Shown: piece after piece, positions 1-4,809 of the stretch
How the letters are laid out: each line of letters opens with the position of its first letter
Position numbering within the stretch: the stretch's first letter is position 1
Origin: Chloroflexota bacterium
GTDB taxonomy: Bacteria; Chloroflexota; Limnocylindria; Limnocylindrales; CSP1-4
Assembly (NCBI GenBank): GCA_021814735.1
Contig: JAKAHX010000136.1
Coordinates: 1-5,663 of the forward strand
Reading direction: 5' to 3'
Length of the DNA: 5,663 bases
Program-made: the position numbers and the translations under genes
Notes under the pieces: generated by a model
Database searches by the model: none
Told to the model about the DNA's origin: nothing
Seen by the model: the letters and a program-made list of their open reading frames with translations, nothing else

Positions 1-292
1 CCTCGACGACGGCCGAGGGCAGGACCCAGAGCACCGGCTCGAGCCAGCCACGCTCCGGGCGGGCGATCACCCGCCTTCCCCGGAATTCCACGTCCCCCGC
101 GGTGGGCTCGATGACCCCGGCGATCACGTTGAAGAAGGTGGTCTTGCCGGCCCCGTTGGGCCCGATGAGGCTGACGATGGCCCCCTCGGGAATGTCGAAG
201 TCCACGTCGCGCACGGCGATCAACCCGCCGAACTGGCGGGTCACCCGCGAGGCCTTCAGGATGAGGGGGCGCCCCGACGCGGCGGCGCTCAT
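1..292 (-). CDS. livG: LivG-type ABC transporter ATP-binding protein (N-terminal part, cut by window edge)
   Basis: Cytoplasmic nucleotide-binding subunit of the branched-chain amino acid type importer; it would hydrolyse ATP to drive the LivH/LivM channel. Only the first 97 codons are in the window. Seen: an A-loop region with QFGGLIAV at residues 20-27, then a perfect Walker A, GPNGAGKTT, at residues 44-52 followed by FFNVIAG, which is the LivG form of this motif. The ATG (292-290) overlaps the livM stop as ATGA, which fixes the start and implies translational coupling. Odd: after about residue 72 the family normally runs quickly to a GIARTFQ-type Q-loop, but here it reads RRVIARPERGWLEP and then a hydrophobic stretch (VLWVLPSAVV) up to the edge. 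This suggests an insertion in the nucleotide-binding domain or a diverged subfamily. The Q-loop, signature and Walker B lie outside the window. The family call is secure; the substrate is inferred from the operon. Confidence 0.9.
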   Translation of the reverse strand, partial: MSAAASGRPLILKASRVTRQFGGLIAVRDVDFDIPEGAIVSLIGPNGAGKTTFFNVIAGVIEPTAGDVEFRGRRVIARPERGWLEPVLWVLPSAVVE

Positions 293-1425
293 TGTCCGGC
301 CCCCTCGAGCGCGCCCGTGGGCGCCGTGGGCTCCTCGGCCTCCTCCGCGGCGTGCAGCTCGCGTCGCCGTCTCGCGCTCGGGAAGAGCCCCTCGGGCCGC
401 AGCAGCATCATCGCCACCAGGGCCAGGCCGTAGAGCAGGTACTGGTATTGCAGGAAGTCGATCCCGGACAGCGGCGTGCCAGCCAGGAACGCGTTGAGCT
501 GCTTCAGGATCACCGTCTGGATGATGAAGATGATGAAGGCCCCGGCGCCGACGCCCCAGATGTTGCCCATGCCGCCCAGGACCACCATGGCGAGCACCGT
601 GAACGAGACGGTGAACCCGAACTGGTCCGGGCTGACGAAGGAGAGCTTGGAGGCGACGAACACGCCGCCGAGACCGGCCGTGGACGCGCCGAGCGCGAAG
701 GCGAGCAGCTTGGTGGACACGGTGTTGACGCCGTTGCTCGCCGCCGCCAGTTCGTCCTCGCGGATCGCCATCCAGGCGCGGCCCAGGCGGGACTCCTGGA
801 GCCGGAAGATCGCGATGATCGCCACGGTGATGATCACCGCCATCGTGACGTAGAACGGCCACGGGTCCGTGAACTGGAACTGGTACCCGAGGAGCGACGG
901 CAGGTAGACGCCGCTGATGCCGTTGGTGCCCTTGGTGTACCGGTCGGCGTTCAGGAAGACGGTCGGCACGATCTCGCCGAAGCCCAGCGTGACGATGGCG
1001 AGGTAGTCGCCGCGCAGGCGCAGGGTGGGGGCGCCGAGCAGCAGCCCGAACATGGCCGCCACGAACGCGCCGACCAGCAGCATGCCCCAGAACGGGAAGT
1101 CGTTGCCCGAGAACGGCGAGGCGCCGTAGGCGTACGTGTAGGCGCCGATCGCGAAGAACGCGGCGTAGCCCAGGTCCAGCAGTCCGGCGAGCCCGACCAC
1201 GATGTTGAGCCCGAGGGCCAGCAGGACGTACACGCCCGCGTCGGCGAAGCTGTTCACCCACACCGACTGGGGGTTGAAGCCGCTGAACGGCGGGAACGTG
1301 GCGACGATCGGGAGCAGGGCGGTGACGAGCGCCATCGTCACGATCGACGAGATGGACCGGTGCGACGACGAGGCATCCCGAAGCCGGTCGAGCAGCGGAA
1401 CCCGGCGTGCCGCTCGGCCGCTCAT
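289..1425 (-). CDS. livM: LivM-type branched-chain amino acid ABC transporter permease
   Basis: Integral membrane permease that pairs with LivH to form the translocation channel of a HAAT-family importer (BPD_transp_2 family). The 378-residue product has a basic cytoplasmic N-terminus (about 1-25) and hydrophobic segments near 27-46, 62-82, 86-100, 112-132, 141-158, 190-207, 238-258, 272-306 and 328-343. Family hallmarks seen: GLNIVVGLAGLLDLGYAAF (72-90), LRLRGDYLAIVTLGFGEI (135-152), the ATPase-contacting EAA-like loop GRAWMAIREDELAA (215-228), VVLGGMGNIWG (281-291) and the closing RPEGLFP (343-349). A hydrophilic Glu/Ala-rich tail of about 28 residues follows. The ATG at 1425 overlaps the livH stop by 4 bases (ATGA) and the TGA at 291-289 overlaps the livG start in the same way, so the three are surely co-translated. 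The exact substrate (Leu/Ile/Val, another amino acid, or an amide/urea) cannot be read from a permease. Confidence 0.95.
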   Translation of the reverse strand: MSGRAARRVPLLDRLRDASSSHRSISSIVTMALVTALLPIVATFPPFSGFNPQSVWVNSFADAGVYVLLALGLNIVVGLAGLLDLGYAAFFAIGAYTYAYGASPFSGNDFPFWGMLLVGAFVAAMFGLLLGAPTLRLRGDYLAIVTLGFGEIVPTVFLNADRYTKGTNGISGVYLPSLLGYQFQFTDPWPFYVTMAVIITVAIIAIFRLQESRLGRAWMAIREDELAAASNGVNTVSTKLLAFALGASTAGLGGVFVASKLSFVSPDQFGFTVSFTVLAMVVLGGMGNIWGVGAGAFIIFIIQTVILKQLNAFLAGTPLSGIDFLQYQYLLYGLALVAMMLLRPEGLFPSARRRRELHAAEEAEEPTAPTGALEGAGQ

Positions 1426-2435
1426 GCCCGCTCTCCCAGTTGCTGGCCGAGGAGCCCCGTGGGCCGGAAGACCAGCACCAGCACGAGGATCCCGAAGATG
1501 AAGACCTCGAACCAGCGCGAGTAGCCGAACTGTGCGGCGGCCACGTACACGAAGCCGATGAAGAAACCACCCAGCGCGGCGCCGGTGGTGTTGCCGATGC
1601 CGCCCAGCACCGCCGCGGTGAACGCGAAGAGGCCGGCGTAGAAGCCCTGGTTGAAGACCGCGTAGCCGAAGTAGAGCGCCCAGACGATCCCGCCCGCGCC
1701 CGCCAGCGCGGAGCCGATGAAGAAGGTGATGGCGATGGTCTGGTCGATGTTGACGCCCATCAGCTCGGCCGCCTCGCGGTCCTGCGCCGTGGAACGCATG
1801 GCACGCCCGAGCCGCGTGCGGCCCACGAACAGCTGCAGCCCGATCATCAGCGCCACGGCCACCAGCACGATGAAGACGTTGAGGTAGCCGATCGAGGCGC
1901 CCGCGATGTCGAAGCGCGCGTTCAGCGTGAAGATCTGGGGCGAGTTCACCGGGGACGGCCCGAAGAAGGCCTGCATGATGTTCTCGAGGATGAACGAGAC
2001 CCCGATCGCCGTGATGAGGGGGGCCAGGCGCGGGGCGTTGCGGAGCGGGCGATAGGCGAACCGCTCGATGGCGACGCCCACGAGCCCCATGATCCCCATG
2101 GTGAGCAGGAAGAGCGCCACGAGCACGACCGCCAGCTCCACCGGGTTGTTGATGGCGCCGTTGAACCCACCCATGGTGAGCAGCCAGAGCGCCACGAACG
2201 CACCCAGCCCGAAGATGTCGCCGTGGGCGAAGTTGATGAGCTCGATGATCCCGTAGACCATCGTGTAGCCCAGCGCGATCAGCGCGTAGATGGCCCCGAT
2301 CGTCAGGAAGTTCGAGAACTGCTGGGGCCCCACCAGGACGTAGGCCACCACCAAGCTCACGGCGATGGCGCCGATCAGCCGGTACGGGCCGCCCTCGAGG
2401 CGCGCGGGCAGCTGGATGGAACGTTGCATCTGCAT
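1422..2435 (-). CDS. livH: LivH-type branched-chain amino acid ABC transporter permease
   Basis: Partner permease to LivM in the HAAT-family importer, located in the cytoplasmic membrane. The product is 337 residues from the ATG at 2435, slightly longer than the roughly 290-310 usual for LivH. Hallmarks seen: GAIYALIALGYTMVYGI (47-63) running into ELINFAHGDIFGLGAF (65-80), which is the classic LivH signature; IERFAYRPLRNAPRLAPLI (123-141); TAIGVSFILEN (142-152); the EAA-like coupling loop with AQDREAAELMGVN (217-229); VLGGIGNTTGAALGG (276-290); and the closing RPTGLLG (324-330). The reading frame stays open well upstream into livJ, but that extension is a shadow of livJ with no family similarity, and no start codon lies between livJ and 2435. 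A second in-frame ATG at 2429 is an alternative. No Shine-Dalgarno sequence is visible before either ATG. A strong hairpin lies about 48 bases upstream, separating it from livJ. Confidence 0.95.
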   Translation of the reverse strand: MQMQRSIQLPARLEGGPYRLIGAIAVSLVVAYVLVGPQQFSNFLTIGAIYALIALGYTMVYGIIELINFAHGDIFGLGAFVALWLLTMGGFNGAINNPVELAVVLVALFLLTMGIMGLVGVAIERFAYRPLRNAPRLAPLITAIGVSFILENIMQAFFGPSPVNSPQIFTLNARFDIAGASIGYLNVFIVLVAVALMIGLQLFVGRTRLGRAMRSTAQDREAAELMGVNIDQTIAITFFIGSALAGAGGIVWALYFGYAVFNQGFYAGLFAFTAAVLGGIGNTTGAALGGFFIGFVYVAAAQFGYSRWFEVFIFGILVLVLVFRPTGLLGQQLGERA

Positions 2436-2482
2436 GAGGCGGTGTCCAGTGGGGCCCTGTGGGCGGTGGCCTGTGAAGCAGG

Positions 2483-2518
2483 CAGGGGCCGGGAGGCGAT
2501 GACGCTTCCCGGCCCCTG
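2483..2518 (-). promoter_or_regulatory. Intercistronic stem-loop between livJ and livH
   Basis: A perfect 12-bp inverted repeat, CAGGGGCCGGGA at 2483-2494 and TCCCGGCCCCTG at 2507-2518, with a 12-base loop. It starts 14 bases past the livJ stop. On the minus-strand transcript no U-run follows, so it is not a canonical intrinsic terminator. In many binding-protein importer operons a stem-loop here protects the upstream mRNA or partly stops transcription so that the binding protein is made in excess; that role is inferred. Confidence 0.65.
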
Positions 2519-2532
2519 GTCCCCGCTGCTCG

Positions 2533-3858
2533 CTACTGGCTGGCGGCCGGAGACGCCGAGCTGCCGCTGGTGCCGAAGTCCTGCTGGCGGACGAAGACCC
2601 AGTTGCCGACGCCGCCGTCGGCGGACATGTCCGTCTTGTAGAAGGAAATGATGTGCTGGCTGGTGTCGCCGTTCTGGTCGAACGAGATGGTGCCCAGCTG
2701 CGTGTTGAACTTGTTGGACGGGTTGGTGGCGTAGGCGCGGACCGCTTCCCGGAGCCCCGACTGGGGGGTGTTCCCGGCCACGGCCTGGAGCGCCTGGAGG
2801 ATGACCTGCGTGCAGGCGTACGCCGAGGCGCTGTACGCGCCGGGCTGCTCCCCGTAGGCCTTCTGATAGGCATCGGCGAAGGCCGAGGCGTTCGGGATGT
2901 CGTGGGTGGCGGCGATCGTGCCGAACGAGTTGGCGGCCGCGGCGCCCGCGACCTTGATGAACGAGCCCTGGACGTTGCCGGGGCCGTCGACGATGCCGTC
3001 GCCGCCGCCGAACGCCAGGTTGCCCATGCCGACCTGCGCCATCTGCTTGCGGAGCAGGCCGCCGCCCGTCGCGGTGACGCCGCCGAAGTAGACCACGTCA
3101 GGGTTCTGGCCCTGGACGGCGGTCAGGAGCGGCGTGTAGTCCGTGGTCGTGGCCGGCGCGCCGTCCTCCTTGATCACGGTGCCGCCCAGCGCCGTGAACT
3201 GCTTGACGAAGACGTCCGCGAGGCCCTTCCCGTAGGTCTCCGTGTCGTCCACGACGTAGGCGCGCCGCTTCCCGAGATCCTTGTAGGCGAACTCGGCGCC
3301 CGCGAGGCCCTGGATGTCGTCCGTGGTGGCGACGCGGATGTAGTTGATCCGGTTGGGGAACGCCTTGCGGATCTGGAGGGCGCCGTACTGAGGCTTGGTC
3401 AGGCCCGGGTTGGTGTTGGCCGGGCTGCACTGGAGCAGGCCCGCCTGATTGGTGATCGGGATCTCGGCCGCGCCGACGTTCGAGTTGAACGGGCCGACGA
3501 CGCCGATGACCGACGGATCCGCCACCAGCGACTGGACGTTGGTAGCGCCCTGCTGCGGGTTGTGGACACCGTTGACCGCGTCGTCCTTGATGCTGAGCAG
3601 GATCTTGTAGCCGCCGACCCCGCCATTCGCGTTGGCCTGGTCGACCGCGAGCTGGACCCCCTTCTTGGTCGGGTCGCCGTTCGCGAACTCGCCGCCCGAG
3701 AGCGGGAGGTCCACGCCGATCGTGACCGTCTTGCCGCTTGCCGCTGCCGACCCGCCCGGGGCCGCGGCACTGGCCGGTGCCGTCGTGGCCGCGCTGCTGC
3801 ACGCGCCGGTCAGGATCACGGCGACAACGGCGAGCGCGCCGATACGCCTGGTTTGCAT
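2533..3858 (-). CDS. livJ: Branched-chain amino acid type substrate-binding lipoprotein (LivJ/LivK-like)
   Basis: Extracytoplasmic substrate-binding component (Periplasmic_binding_6 / type I periplasmic fold) that delivers ligand to LivHM. The 441-residue product opens with a basic N-region (MQTRR), a hydrophobic core and a lipobox LTGAC with Cys20 as the predicted lipidated residue, so it should be membrane-tethered. An Ala/Ser/Pro-rich linker follows (21-42). The mature domain begins with VTIGVDLPLSGGEFANG (45-61), then KKGVQLAVDQANANGG (65-80), DPSVIGVVGPFNSNVGAAE (114-132) and CSPANTNPGLT (144-154). The last two are the lobe-1 ligand-binding strips of the family. YGKGLADVF (209-217) and YSASAYACTQVILQAL (342-357) belong to lobe 2. 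Two cysteines in the mature domain (144, 348) could pair, though this is not testable here. A low-complexity Ser/Ala tail ends the protein. The start is an ATG 11-13 bases after a strong AGGAGG-type site. Ligand is uncertain: Leu/Ile/Val is the default, but relatives bind other amino acids, amides or urea. Confidence 0.93.
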   Translation of the reverse strand: MQTRRIGALAVVAVILTGACSSAATTAPASAAAPGGSAAASGKTVTIGVDLPLSGGEFANGDPTKKGVQLAVDQANANGGVGGYKILLSIKDDAVNGVHNPQQGATNVQSLVADPSVIGVVGPFNSNVGAAEIPITNQAGLLQCSPANTNPGLTKPQYGALQIRKAFPNRINYIRVATTDDIQGLAGAEFAYKDLGKRRAYVVDDTETYGKGLADVFVKQFTALGGTVIKEDGAPATTTDYTPLLTAVQGQNPDVVYFGGVTATGGGLLRKQMAQVGMGNLAFGGGDGIVDGPGNVQGSFIKVAGAAAANSFGTIAATHDIPNASAFADAYQKAYGEQPGAYSASAYACTQVILQALQAVAGNTPQSGLREAVRAYATNPSNKFNTQLGTISFDQNGDTSQHIISFYKTDMSADGGVGNWVFVRQQDFGTSGSSASPAASQ

Positions 3859-3869
3859 AGAAGTGCAGT

Positions 3870-3877
3870 CTCCTCCT
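3870..3877 (-). promoter_or_regulatory. Ribosome binding site of livJ
   Basis: The minus strand reads GAGGAGGAGA ahead of the ATG at 3858. Two overlapping AGGAG cores fit, with about 11 or 13 bases to the start codon. This is the strongest Shine-Dalgarno sequence in the liv operon, in line with high output of the binding protein, and it supports the chosen start. Confidence 0.75.
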
Positions 3878-3975
3878 CAACGCTGCCGCTTCCCACAACA
3901 CACCCCGGCGCATGACACGCGAGGCGGGGAGGTGGGAAGGGTCGTCGGGAAACGTCGAGCGGGGAAACGAGGCAA

Positions 3976-3999
3976 CGGCGGCACCCCTCGTGACCGCCG
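3976..3999 (-). promoter_or_regulatory. Hairpin in the 5' leader of the liv operon
   Basis: In the minus-strand transcript, CGGCGG and CCGCCG close a stem that continues as CAC/GUG after one bulged U, giving nine pairs around a GAGGG loop. It sits about 117 bases before the livJ ATG and, if the upstream promoter is right, within the leader. It could be an attenuator-like or stabilising structure. No recognised riboswitch class matches, and only a weak U-containing stretch (UUGCCUCGUUU) follows it. Confidence 0.4.
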
Positions 4000-4056
4000 G
4001 GACCGGTTCCTCCAAGGACGGGAGATGCGGGTGACGACCGAACCCACCAGGCATCG

Positions 4057-4086
4057 CTGCCAGTCGCCGATGGGTAGGCGTATGAT
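4057..4086 (+). promoter_or_regulatory. Candidate sigma-70-like promoter for the GNAT gene
   Basis: CTGCCA (4057-4062, four of six to TTGACA) and TATGAT (4081-4086, five of six to TATAAT) are 18 bases apart on the plus strand. The -10 shares five bases with the oppositely oriented TATCAT of the liv candidate. A start near 4093 would leave a leader of about 180 bases. No better -10 is visible closer to the gene. Confidence 0.35.
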
Positions 4087-4109
4087 AGGCACCGGCGTCT
4101 CAAATGCAA
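4082..4109 (-). promoter_or_regulatory. Candidate sigma-70-like promoter for the liv operon
   Basis: On the minus strand, TATCAT (4087-4082, five of six to TATAAT) lies 16 bases after TTGCAT (4109-4104, only three of six to TTGACA). This is the only AT-rich patch in the divergent region. It would give a leader of roughly 215 bases before livJ. The -35 is weak, so an activator or another promoter nearer livJ cannot be excluded. Confidence 0.35.
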
Positions 4110-4214
4110 GCGACGGTTTCGAGCGCCCCGGGCGTGTGCGGCCCGGCCGGAAGGCCCGACCCCACCCGGTGCGGCGCGCTCGAACAACCGGAACGGTTTC
4201 GGCAGCGAACGGCG

Positions 4215-4231
4215 GCTCCGGCCGCCGGAGC
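4215..4231 (+). promoter_or_regulatory. Hairpin in the putative leader of the GNAT gene
   Basis: GCTCCGG and CCGGAGC form a perfect seven-pair stem with a CCG loop. It lies 40 bases before the GTG start and could influence ribosome access or be an operator. The role is unknown, and short GC stems arise easily in this DNA. Confidence 0.3.
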
Positions 4232-4271
4232 GTGACGCCTGGCGACTTCATCCGAGGTATCGCTCGCCATC

Positions 4272-4724
4272 GTGCAGTACCAGGTCCGCACCGCCCGGAT
4301 CACCGACGTCGAACGCATCGTGTCGATGCTCGACGCCGTCACGGCTGGCCGCGACCCGGACGGTGTGCCGCTGGCAACCGGCGACTTGCTTCGTCAGCTC
4401 GTCGGTCTCCCGCACGCCGTGGTGCTGGTGGCGGAGTCCGGACGGCGGCTCGTGGGCGCCGCGGTCCTGGCGCTGCATCCCAGCGTGGCGCTGGGCGGGT
4501 TCGTGGGCACGGTGGACGTGCTCGTGACGGACCCGCTCGTCGCGTCCGCATCCGTCAGGCAGTCGCTCGTGGACGAGCTGCTGCGATCCGGGCGGAACAA
4601 GGGGTGCGTGGCCATCGAGACAGGGCCCACGGGTGACCCCGCGGAGCGGGAGCGCTGGGTCGCCGACGGATTCGTGGAAGCCGACCCCCGCCTTGTCCGG
4701 AACATCGCGCGCGTGCGCGTGTGA
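4272..4724 (+). CDS. GNAT-like N-acetyltransferase domain protein, degenerate acetyl-CoA loop
   Basis: A 150-residue single-domain protein laid out like a GNAT acetyltransferase. Seen: a first strand and helix RTARITDVERIVSML (6-20), an AVVLVAES-GRRLVGAAVLAL hairpin (49-68), a motif-A strand VDVLVTDP (81-88), a helix SVRQSLVDELL (94-104), a strand GCVAIETG (111-118) and the usual RWVADGFVEAD (128-138) near the end. The expected pyrophosphate loop (R/Q-x-x-G-x-G/A) is replaced by LVASASVRQ with no glycine, so catalysis or cofactor grip may be altered. Substrate is unknown. The start is a GTG; the frame is closed by a stop at 4233-4235 and no other ATG, GTG or TTG is available upstream. A weak GAGG lies 14 bases ahead. 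The gene runs in the same direction as the NYN gene and the two may share a transcript. The family call is moderate, and an inactive GNAT relative is possible. Confidence 0.7.
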   Translation: MQYQVRTARITDVERIVSMLDAVTAGRDPDGVPLATGDLLRQLVGLPHAVVLVAESGRRLVGAAVLALHPSVALGGFVGTVDVLVTDPLVASASVRQSLVDELLRSGRNKGCVAIETGPTGDPAERERWVADGFVEADPRLVRNIARVRV

Positions 4725-4743
4725 CCCGGGCCCAACACGTCTA

Positions 4744-4763
4744 CCGGCGCCCGCGGGCGTCGG
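4744..4763 (+). terminator. GC-rich hairpin after the GNAT gene (possible weak terminator)
   Basis: CCGGCGCCCG and CGGGCGTCGG are inverted copies with one G-T position that would be a G-U wobble in RNA. The hairpin lies 19 bases after the GNAT stop. No T-run follows, so if it terminates it does so inefficiently or with Rho; it may instead only shield the upstream 3' end. Confidence 0.35.
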
Positions 4764-4768
4764 CACCC

Positions 4769-4789
4769 GGCACCGCCAGAGCGGTGGCC
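4769..4789 (+). promoter_or_regulatory. Second hairpin upstream of the NYN gene
   Basis: GGCACCGC (4769-4776) pairs with GCGGTGGCC (4781-4789) over eight pairs with one bulged G and a CAGA loop. It ends nine bases before the AGGAG of the NYN gene, so it could hinder or tune ribosome access. The structure is read by eye only. Confidence 0.35.
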
Positions 4790-4798
4790 GAATGCAAC

Positions 4799-4803
4799 AG
4801 GAG
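4799..4803 (+). promoter_or_regulatory. Ribosome binding site that decides the NYN gene start
   Basis: AGGAG is followed by six bases and then GTG at 4810, which is ideal spacing. An in-frame ATG at 4792 would place this site inside the coding region and has only a poor GCGGTGG upstream, so the GTG start is preferred. Confidence 0.75.
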
Positions 4804-4809
4804 ACTTGC

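Larger units (their letters stand above)
3859..4271. other. Divergent non-coding region between liv operon and GNAT gene
   Basis: This 413-base stretch has no convincing gene: open frames crossing it show no family similarity and are extensions of shadows of livJ or the GNAT gene. It should hold the control region for both transcription directions. Seen in it: the livJ ribosome site, a hairpin in the liv leader (3976-3999), a near-palindrome GGGACCGGTTCC (3999-4010), one AT-rich patch with -10-like sequences on both strands (4080-4109), a small inverted repeat AACCG-GAA-CGGTT (4186-4198) and a hairpin at 4215-4231. The last two repeats could be operators or leader structures; they are short and may be chance in GC-rich DNA. 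Confidence 0.7.

Noticed and set aside
2436..2873. N-terminal extension of livH to 2873
   Set aside because: The added residues are a low-complexity Ser/Arg/Thr shadow of livJ and lie inside the livJ coding region; the LivH family match starts after the ATG at 2435.
292..3915. Long plus-strand open frames opposite the liv genes (292-1524, 1407-2651, 2653-3915)
   Set aside because: They are antisense shadows caused by high GC: their products are Arg/Glu/Asp/His-rich without domains, while the minus-strand frames match LivM, LivH and LivJ motif by motif.
3990..4020. T-box-like core in the liv leader (minus strand GGAGGAACCG)
   Set aside because: It resembles the T-box antiterminator core, but the bulge reads AGGA rather than UGGN, so pairing with the tRNA end would fail, and no matching 3' antiterminator arm, specifier loop or terminator was seen.
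4113..4201. Direct repeat ACGGTTTCG at 4113-4121 and 4193-4201
   Set aside because: A single nine-base repeat 80 bases apart with no further copies; it could be a regulator site but is compatible with chance.
4100..4342. Small minus-strand frame 4100-4342 (80 codons)
   Set aside because: It crosses the GNAT start in antisense, has no ribosome site I can identify and its product shows no family features.
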